Under the pieces are notes generated by a model that did no database searches, was not told the origin of the DNA, and saw only the letters and a list, made by a program, of their open reading frames with translations. DNA of 41,045 nucleotides from Minisyncoccota bacterium. Lineage in GTDB: Bacteria; Patescibacteriota; Minisyncoccia; Phycocordibacterales; Phycocordibacteraceae. The position numbers and the translations under genes are program-made. Below are positions 16,892 to 26,655 of this stretch, piece after piece. The stretch covers positions 1 to 41,045 of the forward strand of contig JALHPI010000005.1 of the NCBI GenBank assembly GCA_022842585.1. The letters run 5' to 3'. Position 1 is the stretch's first letter. Each line of letters starts with the position of its first letter.

Positions 16892-19312
16892 ATGACTCCT
16901 TCTAACCGTATGCGCTTTCTTGCCGTACTGTTTGTTATTGCTGTTGTGACATCCGGTGTGGGTGTTGTTATTCGTCCGGACGCTGTTTCTGAGACCCTTA
17001 AATCAAATGCGCGCCTTCTTGGAAGCGTGCAAGCATCTCTTTTTTCAATGGTAGGTATTCAAAAGTCGTGTGAAGTGCGCGGGAGTACGCTTGCGTCGGG
17101 CACCAGCAAGGTCTTCTATCGCGTGCCTTCGGTTGCGTCTGGGGACACATGCGCAAGCGTTGAGCAGGTGCGCAGCTGTACAAACGGCGTCCTCTCCGGC
17201 TCCTCTTCGTATACGTATTCTTCTTGCTATGTAGACACGTCACTTAAGCAGATCCGTGAGAATCTTGAGGATTTCCTCCCGTATGTATGGTCCACCACCT
17301 GGTACCCATGGTTCAACGACACGGTCGGCACTGATACGGCAGGACGCGGCTTTACGCTGTTTAAAAAACATATAGACGATATCAAAGCCCAAGGCTTCAA
17401 CACAGTATGGATTGGCGGCATCTTCACCTGGAAGTCGCTTCAACCGACGCCTGGTACGTGGAACGCGCCTGCGCTTCAAGCAGTAAAAGATCATCTCAAA
17501 GTGCTTCAAGACAATAATATGCGTGCGATTATTCAGTTGAACTACATAGGGCCTGGCTACACGCCTACTGGCATAGATGGGTGTAATTGGATGAAAGACC
17601 CTGCGCAGGTAGCAAAATTCACCGAGTTCGTGACCGCGCTTGGCTCCGAACTTGCTCCGTACAACTACATGACCTATTACATGGTCTTTACGGAGCAACC
17701 TACCAGCTGCCTTATCGCTCGCAATCAATTTGACCTCTATGAAGGGTTCCGGCTACAGCCGAATGGCACGTCAGTTGCTATAGACCCGTCGGTGCAGCGT
17801 ACTTCGCATCAAGAAGACGTGAAGGAGGTGAATGACATGCTGAAAGCGTCCATTGGCAGTCTCCCGACCGCCATGCCTTCCGCGGTCCGCAACCAGATGT
17901 ATATCGGCATCCATGATGCTCTCGTATCAGAAGGGTATACCGGCACGGACGGCCCGGCACAGAAGCCTTTCGCGTTTGATTACTTTAGCTTCGCGTACTA
18001 CCCAACGCATGGGACGCTTGCGGCATATCCGAGCGACGCTGCGGTAGGCAACGACTTGGCGGGCGCAAAGACTCAAATCACCACGATACTCAATCGCGCG
18101 AAAGACCGCGTCGAGAAAGCGTACCCGTCAGCCGCTATTTTAATGGGTGAGTTTGGCTGGGCTTCATGGGACACTGCATCAAACGCTCCTGCGTTCAAGC
18201 TCGATTCAGCGGCCCGCAATGTGGCTGTGGGCGCGATGCTCGATTGGAGTATTGCTCAAAAAATTGGCTTCAACTTTTGGGCCTGGGTGCCGCGGTATAT
18301 AGACACGCCGTCAAAAGATACGCCGTATGAGAATGCTCAAAGCATCGTCGCTCGAGACGCAAACCTTGAGACAGCGACCCCTACCTTATCAACCGTCTCC
18401 TCAATGTTCAGACAGAAGCTTCTCGGTGAAGCACCCCCACCTTCTTCGTGTTCCTGGAATAATGCCTCACTTGCTCACGGAGCATCGGTGACCGCATATC
18501 AAGCATCGAGCGTCGTAAGCGGACAGACGTGCGTCGCACAGACTCGTACATGTAGCGATGGAACCTTGTCGGGAACATATACCTCTCCAGCATGCACCGT
18601 TTCCACAGCGCCAACGATACTTACTGCCTCTTGTAGTACCAATGGAACCAAAGGCACCTTCTCTTGGCCCTCGGCAGTCGGTGCTACAAGCTACTACTTA
18701 AACGTGTACGACTCCACCACTCAAAAATACGTGAAAGGACCTAATGCGGTCGCGACAAGTCCTCTAACGGTAACCACGATTCCCGGCAATACCTACACTT
18801 CTTGGATATACGTCGTAACTCCGGCAGGCTGGAGTGCTGCCGTAGGAGCTGCTCCCGTTACCTGCCCGGTTCCGGTAAATGCATCCTGCAAACTTGAGGG
18901 GAAAACGATTGCGCATGGTGAGTCCACGACCGCATATCAAACAAAGACGGTCGCATATGGGAAAACGTGCGGTGCCGAGACGCGCACCTGCACCAACGGG
19001 ACACTCTCTGGCACCTATGCGTATTCCTCATGCAAAGTTGACCCGCTTACTACCGTCTCGTCGTCATGTTCCTCTGACGGCACCAAGGCGACGTTCTCTT
19101 GGACTGCGGTTCCTGGTGCAACGGCGTACTATTTCAACGTGAATGATACGACTGCAAACCAATACGTGAAAGGACCAAACGCAGCTGCAACAAGCCCCGT
19201 TACCATAACGAGTGTTCCAGGCCACACCTACACATCATGGGTATATGCCGTGACGGCTTCCGGATGGAGTCCGGCGGTAGGCGCCGAGCCGGTCGTGTGC
19301 GCGAAGCCCTAG
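16892..19312 (+). CDS. surface glycoside-hydrolase-like (clan GH-A type TIM barrel) protein with Cys-rich and FN3-like repeats
   Basis: N-terminal signal/TM; barrel motifs FNTVWIGGIF, MVFTEQP (candidate acid/base E) and ILMGEFGWAS (candidate nucleophile E); three Cys-rich repeats and two FN3-like repeats. Confidence 0.7.
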   Translation: MTPSNRMRFLAVLFVIAVVTSGVGVVIRPDAVSETLKSNARLLGSVQASLFSMVGIQKSCEVRGSTLASGTSKVFYRVPSVASGDTCASVEQVRSCTNGVLSGSSSYTYSSCYVDTSLKQIRENLEDFLPYVWSTTWYPWFNDTVGTDTAGRGFTLFKKHIDDIKAQGFNTVWIGGIFTWKSLQPTPGTWNAPALQAVKDHLKVLQDNNMRAIIQLNYIGPGYTPTGIDGCNWMKDPAQVAKFTEFVTALGSELAPYNYMTYYMVFTEQPTSCLIARNQFDLYEGFRLQPNGTSVAIDPSVQRTSHQEDVKEVNDMLKASIGSLPTAMPSAVRNQMYIGIHDALVSEGYTGTDGPAQKPFAFDYFSFAYYPTHGTLAAYPSDAAVGNDLAGAKTQITTILNRAKDRVEKAYPSAAILMGEFGWASWDTASNAPAFKLDSAARNVAVGAMLDWSIAQKIGFNFWAWVPRYIDTPSKDTPYENAQSIVARDANLETATPTLSTVSSMFRQKLLGEAPPPSSCSWNNASLAHGASVTAYQASSVVSGQTCVAQTRTCSDGTLSGTYTSPACTVSTAPTILTASCSTNGTKGTFSWPSAVGATSYYLNVYDSTTQKYVKGPNAVATSPLTVTTIPGNTYTSWIYVVTPAGWSAAVGAAPVTCPVPVNASCKLEGKTIAHGESTTAYQTKTVAYGKTCGAETRTCTNGTLSGTYAYSSCKVDPLTTVSSSCSSDGTKATFSWTAVPGATAYYFNVNDTTANQYVKGPNAAATSPVTITSVPGHTYTSWVYAVTASGWSPAVGAEPVVCAKP

Positions 19313-19459
19313 CGCATTGTTTGGATTCGAAAATGGTTCCAACGGAGTATAGTAGGGTCTCCATAAGAAAAACCACTCCGGCGGTTTTGACACCTCAAGA
19401 GCGCTTCCGAATCCCTAACTCGCTTCACTCATAGGGGATTCTCGGCGTATACTCCTTCA

Positions 19460-20341
19460 ATGACCGATGAGAACCCGCGCCTTGCGGAAATAGAAGCCGC
19501 GATGGCTTCCGCAGACTTCTGGAAAGACCCCGCCGCAGCTCAGGCTATCGTGCGCGAGTACCAGGCGCTTAAAGAAGGAGGAAGCGGAGACCCGTTAGAT
19601 AGCGGAGACGCGACACTCACCATTCTCGCGGGAGCCGGAGGCGACGATGCGGAAGACTTCGTCGCCATGCTCCGTCGCATGTATGAAGGCTATGCGGCTG
19701 GGAAGGGATGGGGTATGCGCGAACTTGATGCGAGCGAAAACAATCATGGCGGCTACCGGAGCGTCTTGCTTGAGGCGCGGGGCGCGGGCGCGTACGGACG
19801 CTTGCGATACGAAGCGGGCGTGCACCGGCTCGTGCGCATCTCCCCGTTTAATGCACAGGACAAGCGGCAGACGTCCTTTGCGCTCGTAGAAGTGCTCCCG
19901 AAGCTCGCGGCAACGCACAAGGTTGATTTGAATACGGACGATTTGGAAATCACGTTTGCAAGAAGCGGCGGGGCGGGCGGCCAGAACGTGAACAAGCGCG
20001 AGACCGCGGTGCGCATCGTGCATACCCCTTCCGGCATTTCCGCGCACGTCTCAAGCGAACGCAGCCAGCAGGCGAATCGTGAGAAAGCGCTCGAGCTCGT
20101 GAAAGCGAAGCTTTTCAAATTCCAGGAGGAACAGCGCAAGGCGGAAGCGGAAGGACGCTCGATTGCAGGCTCGGTGAAAAACGAGTGGGGAAGCCAGATG
20201 CGCTCCTATGTGCTGCATCCGTACAAGATGGTGAAAGACCATGAGACCGGGCATGAATCGTCTAATCCCGACTCCGTTCTTGCGGGAGAGTTAGACGATT
20301 TTATAGACGCTGCGGCTCAGCATCATGGAAAAGACTCCTAA
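19460..20341 (+). CDS. prfB: peptide chain release factor 2, shortened N-terminal domain
   Basis: GGQ motif [22 protein letters not shown] and SPF tripeptide VRISPFNAQ (RF2 type); only 293 aa. Confidence 0.9.
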   Translation: MTDENPRLAEIEAAMASADFWKDPAAAQAIVREYQALKEGGSGDPLDSGDATLTILAGAGGDDAEDFVAMLRRMYEGYAAGKGWGMRELDASENNHGGYRSVLLEARGAGAYGRLRYEAGVHRLVRISPFNAQDKRQTSFALVEVLPKLAATHKVDLNTDDLEITFARSGGAGGQNVNKRETAVRIVHTPSGISAHVSSERSQQANREKALELVKAKLFKFQEEQRKAEAEGRSIAGSVKNEWGSQMRSYVLHPYKMVKDHETGHESSNPDSVLAGELDDFIDAAAQHHGKDS

Positions 20342-20852
20342 TTTTGAAACGTCCGTGGCTTTTCCCGAGCTCGCAGTAGAGCTCGCTGCGATGAGCGACA
20401 TCGACCAGCAGATGCGCATAAAATCCCACGAAGACGGTACGTGGGACGTAACGATCGATGCGCGCAATACGAAGCGGATGAAGGAAATCGTCTCAACAGT
20501 CGGATGGCCGACGATAGCAAAAGTAGGAAAGGAAGGGGCGGATGCTGCGTGGCTCTTGGTCCAGCATGCGGACCGAGATGTCTCATTTCAGAAAACGTGC
20601 CTTGCTCTCATGAAAGCAGAACCAGAATCCAGTGTCTCTCGCATCGACATCGCGATGCTCGAGGATCGGGTACGCATAAATAGCAACCAGCCTCAGCTTT
20701 ATGGCACGCAGTTCAGGCAGGAAGGGGGCGCTCATGTGCCACTCGAGATAGAAGAGCCTGATACAGTTGATGAGCGAAGAGCTTCCATGGGCCTAGGGAC
20801 GCTTGAAGAGGGTATACGCGCCATGTACGAAAAGTACGGCACGCCCGAGTGA
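20325..20852 (+). CDS. DUF6624-like protein
   Basis: [38 protein letters not shown] pattern; overlaps the prfB end. Confidence 0.65.
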   Translation: MEKTPNFETSVAFPELAVELAAMSDIDQQMRIKSHEDGTWDVTIDARNTKRMKEIVSTVGWPTIAKVGKEGADAAWLLVQHADRDVSFQKTCLALMKAEPESSVSRIDIAMLEDRVRINSNQPQLYGTQFRQEGGAHVPLEIEEPDTVDERRASMGLGTLEEGIRAMYEKYGTPE

Positions 20853-20912
20853 GCTCAATCCGAATCCTATTCATAGACGCTGCGAGTGCTACTGGGGTAT
20901 AATGCGCGGGTC

Positions 20913-21593
20913 ATGATTTATTTCGACCAAGTATCGAAGCAGTACCGAGACGGCACTCCCGCACTTGAAAACGTCACCCTCTCCGTTTCTCCAAAGGAAT
21001 TCGTTTCCATTGTCGGCCACTCGGGCGCGGGCAAGACCACGCTCCTCAAAATGCTGCTCGCGGAGGAGAAACCAAGCGCTGGGAATGTCTTTTTTGAAGA
21101 AATAGATATACACGGTCTTCCGAAAAACGCACTCCACCACTATCGCCGGAAAATCGGCACGGTGTTCCAGGACTTCCGCCTCATTCCGACCAAGACCGCC
21201 TACGAGAATATCGCGTTTGCGATGGAAGCGGTGGGTCGCCGGGACGACGAAATCGCGTCCGACGTGCCCTACATCCTCGACCTCGTGGATATCGGGGACA
21301 AGGCGCATCATTTCCCACACCAGCTCTCAGGCGGAGAGCAGCAGCGCGTGGCTATCGGTCGCGCCATCATAAACCAGCCGGACGTTATCGTTGCAGATGA
21401 GCCGACGGGAAACCTCGACCCGGTAAACACGTATGACGTCATCGAAATTTTGAAAAAGATAAACGAGCTCGGTACGACCGTCATCATCACCACGCACAAC
21501 AAGGGCGTTGTGGATGCCATGAACAAGCGCGTCATCACCATGGACAAGGGAAAGGTGGTGCGGGACGATATGCATGGTCATTACATCCTCTAA
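20913..21593 (+). CDS. ftsE: cell division ATP-binding protein FtsE
   Basis: Walker [11 protein letters not shown], signature [15 protein letters not shown], Walker [13 protein letters not shown]; followed by ftsX. Confidence 0.95.
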   Translation: MIYFDQVSKQYRDGTPALENVTLSVSPKEFVSIVGHSGAGKTTLLKMLLAEEKPSAGNVFFEEIDIHGLPKNALHHYRRKIGTVFQDFRLIPTKTAYENIAFAMEAVGRRDDEIASDVPYILDLVDIGDKAHHFPHQLSGGEQQRVAIGRAIINQPDVIVADEPTGNLDPVNTYDVIEILKKINELGTTVIITTHNKGVVDAMNKRVITMDKGKVVRDDMHGHYIL

Positions 21594-21596
21594 TCT

Positions 21597-22523
21597 ATGA
21601 GCACCATGATGATTCGGCGGGTATTCGTAAACGGCGCAAAGAACTTCGTGCGTAGCGGTTCAGTGACCGCCGCTACCGTGCTCATCATGACGGTGACGCT
21701 CGCTATCGTCGGTCTCCTTATATTCCTCTCAGCCATCCTTACCAATACGCTCACCGCCATCAAGGACAAAGTGGACGTAAACGTGTACTTCGTTACAACC
21801 GCAGGGGAAGGGGAAATCATCTCGCTCCAGAACAAAATTGCCGACCTCACGCAAGTCGCAAGTGTTACGTACACGTCGCGCGAAGAAGCGCTTATCTCAT
21901 TCAAAGCACGGCACGCGACCGACGAGCTTACGCTTCAGGCGCTTGAAGAACTCGGAGATAACCCGCTTGGCGCGTCTCTTTCCATAAAGGCGAAGGACCC
22001 GGGACAATACGAGGGCATCGTACAGTTCCTTTCGGATAATCCGACAACGGGTGCAGATGGGAAATCCATCATAGACCGGGTCAACTATTTCCAGAACAAA
22101 ATAGTCATCGATCGCCTCACGGGTGCCATCCGCGCGACCGAACAGGCGGGTGCCGCCATAGTCCTCCTCTTTGCGCTTGCCTCAGCAGTGATAGCCTTTG
22201 CGACCGTCAGGCTTGCCATCTATACGGCACGCGAGGAAATAGCCGTCATGCGCCTCATGGGGGCTAGTAACGCCTATATCCGAGGCCCATTCATCGTCGC
22301 GGGTATCCTCGCGGGAGTGGTCGCCTCATTCATCGTGCTGACGCTCTTCTACCCGCTCTCCTGGTACGCAGGCAGTGCGCTCTCTTCCTGGCTTGGCGGA
22401 TTCAACCTCTTTAGTTACTACCTAGGAAATTTCGCGCTCTTCTTCAGCATCCTGACCGGCTCAGGCTTCCTACTTGGGGGAGTGGCAAGCTTCATTGCGG
22501 TGCGACGATATCTCCGTGTATAA
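21597..22523 (+). CDS. ftsX: cell division protein FtsX
   Basis: Four-TM FtsX architecture (KDKVDVNVYF, AREEIAVMRLMGASNAYIRGPF) directly after ftsE. Confidence 0.95.
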   Translation: MSTMMIRRVFVNGAKNFVRSGSVTAATVLIMTVTLAIVGLLIFLSAILTNTLTAIKDKVDVNVYFVTTAGEGEIISLQNKIADLTQVASVTYTSREEALISFKARHATDELTLQALEELGDNPLGASLSIKAKDPGQYEGIVQFLSDNPTTGADGKSIIDRVNYFQNKIVIDRLTGAIRATEQAGAAIVLLFALASAVIAFATVRLAIYTAREEIAVMRLMGASNAYIRGPFIVAGILAGVVASFIVLTLFYPLSWYAGSALSSWLGGFNLFSYYLGNFALFFSILTGSGFLLGGVASFIAVRRYLRV

Positions 22524-22530
22524 CTAGGGT

Positions 22531-24177
22531 ATGGCGCAAGACGGACATAAATACATATTCGTAATAGGCGGAGTGATGAGTGGCGTCGGGAAGGGTATTG
22601 CCGTCTCCTCCATGGGTCTCATTTTGAAACAGCGCGGCTACGCGGTGAATCTCGTGAAGATAGACCCGTACCTGAATGTGGACGCCGGTACGATGAACCC
22701 GACCGAGCACGGCGAAGTGTTCGTCTTGGACTCCGGACTTGAGACCGACCAAGACATGGGCAACTACGAGCGTTTTCTCGACCGTGATTTGACCAATCAG
22801 GACTATATGACGAGCGGCATGGTGTACCGCACGGTCATTGATAACGAACGCGCACTTAAATACGGCGGTAAGTGCGTTGAGGCGATTCCGCACGTACGCG
22901 ACGAAATCCTCCGCCGCGTCGAGGCTGCTGCGGAACATAACGGTTCGAAGATTTCAGTCATAGAGATAGGCGGTACCGTAGGCGACTTCCAGAATGCGCT
23001 CTTTATCGACGCGGCACGCGTGATGAAGATGAAGCACCCAAACGATGTCGTCTTCGTGATGGTCTCCTACCTTCCGGTTCCGGGAACGCTCGGGGAAATG
23101 AAGACGAAGCCGACCCAGAGCGCGATACGTGAATTGAATTCGTACGGTGTCCAGCCGGATTTCATCATTGCGCGTTCGACCACTGCTATTGATGATAAGC
23201 GCAAAGAAAAGCTCGCAACGTCCTGCAACGTGCTTCCGGAGCGCGTCATTTCAGCTCCTGACGTCGAATCCATTTACGAAGTCCCGCTTAATTTCGAGAA
23301 GGATGAGTTTGGCGACCATTTGCTCGAAGCGCTCGGCCTTTCCGAAAAGAAGAAGCCGGATCTTCGTGAGTGGCAGAAGTTCGTCGACGCGCTCGCGACG
23401 AGTGAACCGGTCCTTAAAATCGGCATCGTCGGCAAGTATTTCGATACGGGCGACTACATCCTGTCAGACGCGTACCTTTCGGTCATCGAGGCCTTGAAGT
23501 TCTCCGGTGCGGCGATAGGTGCCAAGCCGAAAATCGACTGGATAAACGCCAAGGAGTTCCAGAACGGGGAAGGGGTGGAGAAGCTTGCGCAGTACGATGG
23601 CATTATCGTTCCGGGAGGCTTTGGTGAGACCGGCATCGAGGGGAAAATCCACGCCATCAAGTTCGCACGCGAGAATAAAATTCCGTACTTCGGCCTCTGT
23701 TATGGTATGCAACTTGCGGTTATAGAAGTGGCGCGTCACGTGCTTGGTATCAAAGAAGCGCACACGGTCGAGATAAACCCGACGACCGCGCACCCGATAG
23801 TGGATGTGATGCCCGAACAGAAGGACCTCATAGCGGAGGGGAACTACGGAGGCACCATGCGTCTTGGCGTTTACACGGCGGAATTAGGCAAGGGCACAAT
23901 CGCGCGTGAAGCATACGGTAAGGACAAAGTGGAGGAACGTCACCGCCACCGCTACGAGATAAACCCAGAATACATTGAGCAACTTGAAAAAGGAGGCATC
24001 GTATTCTCCGGCAAGTCGCCTGACGGCGTACTTATGGAAATAGCAGAGCTTCCGCAGGACGTGCATCCGTTCTTCCTCGGTACCCAGTTCCATCCGGAAC
24101 TGAAGGCGCGCCCACTTTCCCCACACCCCTTGTTCACCGCGTTCCTTAAAGCAGCAAAAGAAAGAAATACGAAGTAA
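22531..24177 (+). CDS. pyrG: CTP synthase
   Basis: YIFVIGGVMSGVGKGIAVSSMGLILKQRG, KIDPYLNVDAGTMNP, glutaminase FGLCYGMQ. Confidence 0.97.
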   Translation: MAQDGHKYIFVIGGVMSGVGKGIAVSSMGLILKQRGYAVNLVKIDPYLNVDAGTMNPTEHGEVFVLDSGLETDQDMGNYERFLDRDLTNQDYMTSGMVYRTVIDNERALKYGGKCVEAIPHVRDEILRRVEAAAEHNGSKISVIEIGGTVGDFQNALFIDAARVMKMKHPNDVVFVMVSYLPVPGTLGEMKTKPTQSAIRELNSYGVQPDFIIARSTTAIDDKRKEKLATSCNVLPERVISAPDVESIYEVPLNFEKDEFGDHLLEALGLSEKKKPDLREWQKFVDALATSEPVLKIGIVGKYFDTGDYILSDAYLSVIEALKFSGAAIGAKPKIDWINAKEFQNGEGVEKLAQYDGIIVPGGFGETGIEGKIHAIKFARENKIPYFGLCYGMQLAVIEVARHVLGIKEAHTVEINPTTAHPIVDVMPEQKDLIAEGNYGGTMRLGVYTAELGKGTIAREAYGKDKVEERHRHRYEINPEYIEQLEKGGIVFSGKSPDGVLMEIAELPQDVHPFFLGTQFHPELKARPLSPHPLFTAFLKAAKERNTK

Positions 24178-24183
24178 TCTCGC

Positions 24184-24903
24184 ATGTCGCTTTCTCTTAT
24201 TTGCGTAAATGTAGAGTGGAGCAAACATCTGGATACGGTAATTCCGTTTCTTAAAGCTCATCCAGTAGACGTAGTCTGCATTCAAGAACTAGTTGAAAAA
24301 GACATCCCTGTTTTTGAAGCGGTCTGTGGACCTTGTATTGGATATGCTCCAAACGGACTAAAGGAGATAGACGGTGGAATTCATTCATTTGGCAACGGGA
24401 TCTTTTCACGAAAAGAAGCAAAAATTCGCATAGAATACTATGCGGGTTCAGCTGAGGTAATACGACTTGATAATGGAGTTAGTGATGTTGATGTTCATTC
24501 ACTCGTCATTGCTGAGATAGCGTCCGAAGGAGAGCCGTATCGCATCGCCACGACCCACTTCACTTGGACTCCTAATGGGGAAGCAAACGAAATCCAACGC
24601 AAGCATTTCGTATCTCTGTCAGAAAAGCTTGCTTCGCTTCAAGAATTTGTGCTTTGTGGTGATTTCAACGCGCCGCGCGGAAGAGAAATGTTTACCGCAT
24701 TTGCTGAACAATACACCGATAATATTCCTGCTGAATATGAAACGAGTCTAGATCCTGTTCTCCACACCAAAGCAGGACGTCCTCTTCCGTATATGGTGGA
24801 TGGGTTATTTACCACTCCCACCTATAAGGCAACAGATGTGCGCCTAGAGTTCGGCATCTCCGACCATGCGGCCATCATCGCCACGATAGAAAAAGCCGCC
24901 TGA
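24184..24903 (+). CDS. endonuclease/exonuclease/phosphatase family protein
   Basis: VVCIQELVE, LCGDFNAPRG, FGISDHAAI motifs. Confidence 0.85.
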   Translation: MSLSLICVNVEWSKHLDTVIPFLKAHPVDVVCIQELVEKDIPVFEAVCGPCIGYAPNGLKEIDGGIHSFGNGIFSRKEAKIRIEYYAGSAEVIRLDNGVSDVDVHSLVIAEIASEGEPYRIATTHFTWTPNGEANEIQRKHFVSLSEKLASLQEFVLCGDFNAPRGREMFTAFAEQYTDNIPAEYETSLDPVLHTKAGRPLPYMVDGLFTTPTYKATDVRLEFGISDHAAIIATIEKAA

Positions 24904-24922
24904 TTGCTCAGGCGGTTTTTCC
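24895..24922 (+). terminator. Rho-independent terminator
   Basis: GCCGCCTGA-ttgc-TCAGGCGGTTTTT. Confidence 0.75.
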
Positions 24923-24962
24923 ATTTCTTCATCTCTCAGTCTTCAGCACCCCAGAACACTCG

Positions 24963-24998
24963 CACTAAACTGATATGATATATCATATCAGTTTAGTG
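24963..24998. repeat. 36-bp perfect palindrome between convergent genes
   Basis: CACTAAACTGATATGATA|TATCATATCAGTTTAGTG is its own reverse complement. Confidence 0.95.
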
Positions 24999-25011
24999 AA
25001 GAGATACTGTC

Positions 25012-26064
25012 TTAGATTTTTATTATTTCTTCCCATGAGCGGCCGGCAACGCCGAAGTGTCCGTATGCGGCCGTTGGGCGGAAGATAGGATTCCGGAGTC
25101 CGAGACGCTCGATGATGGCTTGCGGGCGGAAGTCGAAATTCTTATTCACGATCTCAGAGAGGTTCTTTCCAGTGTCGTCATAGGCTTCCACCATCACCGG
25201 TTCTACGCGGCCGATAGCGTAGGCGACTGATACAAGCGCCTTCTTAGCATAACCGTTTGCAACCAAGTTCTTTGCAACGAAGCGGCACATGTAGGCCGCA
25301 GAGCGGTCTACTTTCGTAGAGTCCTTGCCGGAGAATGCGCCTCCGCCGTGAGGCATGAGGCCGCCGTAGGTGTCCACCATGATTTTGCGTCCGGTGAGCC
25401 CTGCGTCTGCCTCAAATCCGCCCTGCACGAAGCGTCCCGTAGGATTCACGAGGATTTCAATACCGGAGATATCACCAAGGACTGCAGGGAAGAGGTGTTC
25501 GGTGAGGTCGGCGCGTATCTGCTCGAGCTCCGCTTCTTCTGCGTGCTGGGTCGAGGTGAGTGCGGTAATGACCTTTCCGTCTTTAAGCGTGACCTGTGTC
25601 TTGCCATCAGGACGCAGATAGGGAAGGGTGCCGCTTGTGCGGAGGTTTTCAAGCTTGCGAGCGAGCGCATGGGCGAGTACCACGCCTTTTGGAAGCATCT
25701 CTTCCGTTTCATCAGTTGCGTAGCCGTACATGATGCCTTGGTCGCCTGCGCCCCCTGTGTCTACCCCCATCGCGATGTCGCCTGACTGGGTCACAACGCG
25801 CGCGAGGATATCCAAGGGCTCGGTGTATCCGATGTCTTCATACACGCGTCGCGCGACGGCCGCGTAGTCTACGTTCGCGTTTGTCGTGACTTCGCCGCCA
25901 ATCATAAGTGTGCCGTGGCTTCCGAAGGTTTCTACCGCGACGCGGGACTTCGGGTCCTGCGCGAGACAAGCATCAAGTATCGCATCCGACATTTGGTCAC
26001 ACACCTTGTCGGGGTGTCCGTTCGTGACTGATTCAGTCGTGTAGGTAGTAAGCAAGTGGAACAT
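25012..26064 (-). CDS. metK: S-adenosylmethionine synthetase
   Basis: TTESVTNGHPDKVCDQMSDAILDA, GAGDQGIMYGYATDET, GGGAFSGKDSTKVDRSAAY. Confidence 0.97.
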   Translation of the reverse strand: MFHLLTTYTTESVTNGHPDKVCDQMSDAILDACLAQDPKSRVAVETFGSHGTLMIGGEVTTNANVDYAAVARRVYEDIGYTEPLDILARVVTQSGDIAMGVDTGGAGDQGIMYGYATDETEEMLPKGVVLAHALARKLENLRTSGTLPYLRPDGKTQVTLKDGKVITALTSTQHAEEAELEQIRADLTEHLFPAVLGDISGIEILVNPTGRFVQGGFEADAGLTGRKIMVDTYGGLMPHGGGAFSGKDSTKVDRSAAYMCRFVAKNLVANGYAKKALVSVAYAIGRVEPVMVEAYDDTGKNLSEIVNKNFDFRPQAIIERLGLRNPIFRPTAAYGHFGVAGRSWEEIIKI

Positions 26065-26090
26065 AAGGAAAAGTAAAGAGAATAAAATAC

Positions 26091-26127
26091 AAAAGAAATA
26101 GTCCCGCTTTAAGGGACTATTTCTTTT
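26091..26127 (-). terminator. strong attenuator/terminator hairpin in the metK leader
   Basis: Minus strand AAAAGAAATAGTCCC-ttaaagc-GGGACTATTTCTTTT, 15-bp stem followed by a T-rich stretch. Confidence 0.8.
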
Positions 26128-26138
26128 TGGAATATAGG

Positions 26139-26216
26139 CCCCCGAAGGGCTGGAGGGAGCACCGTTGCCTTTTCGGGCTGGTTGCTAGCAGTTCGTCGAG
26201 CCAGTGCTCTCCCTGC
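26139..26216 (-). promoter_or_regulatory. SAM-I/SAM-IV superfamily riboswitch-like leader of metK
   Basis: Minus strand GGGAGAGCACTGGCTCGACGAACTGCTAGCAACC...GGCAACGGTGCTCCCTCC resembles the S-box core CUGGCCC-gaUGAA-CC-GGCAACC ... GGUGCU--UCC; P1 AGGGAgAGCAC/GTGCTCCCT. Confidence 0.7.
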
Positions 26217-26316
26217 TTCTGTATATCTATTCAGTTGTACGGGGAGTATAGCACGCGTTGAAATAGAAGGGTCAATGCGGTATTGTCAGGACTATCGCGA
26301 CGTAGAGTCGCATCTT

Positions 26317-26387
26317 TGCCAGATCGTCTAATGGTAGGACAACGGACTCTGAATCCGTTTATCTAGGTTCGAATCCTAGTCTGGCAG
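26317..26387 (+). tRNA. tRNA-Gln (CTG)
   Basis: TGCCAGA/TCTGGCA acceptor, anticodon arm ACGGA-CTCTGAA-TCCGT, T-arm CTAGG-TTCGAAT-CCTAG. Confidence 0.92.
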
Positions 26388-26427
26388 CAGATCAGCAAAA
26401 CGCCGGCGTAAGCCGGCTTTTGCGTTA

Positions 26428-26567
26428 CTGCTGCCAGACTAGGATTCGAAAGCCGGAAGCGTCCTTCCGGGGGAAGGATAGCTGAGGCGGGGTCGAGAGT
26501 GCGAGCTGGATTGCGACAGCAGGAAGCAATCCAGCCGCAACTCGTGACCGAACCAGTCTGGCAGCAG
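26428..26567 (+). repeat. tRNA-tail-flanked structured element, Gln copy
   Basis: 26428-26450 is an exact 23-nt reverse complement of tRNA tail 26368-26390; core AGCCGGAAGC...GCTGAGGCGGGGTCG...CGTGACCG; direct tail CCAGTCTGGCAGCAG 26553-26567. Confidence 0.8.
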
Positions 26568-26591
26568 TGGGCAGAAACCGACAAGAGGTCA

Positions 26592-26636
26592 GGACTCTGA
26601 ATCCGTTTATCTAGGTTCGAATCCTAGTCTGGCAGC
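26592..26636 (+). pseudogene. truncated tRNA-Gln 3' half (45 bp)
   Basis: Identical to 26344-26388 of tRNA-Gln; upstream sequence cannot form the acceptor 5' strand. Confidence 0.85.
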
Positions 26637-26655
26637 GCATGATATCCTTGTCCAT

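Noticed and set aside
19460-19520. Programmed +1 frameshift in prfB
   Set aside because: No CTTTGA-like slippery stop near the start; the gene is a single open frame.
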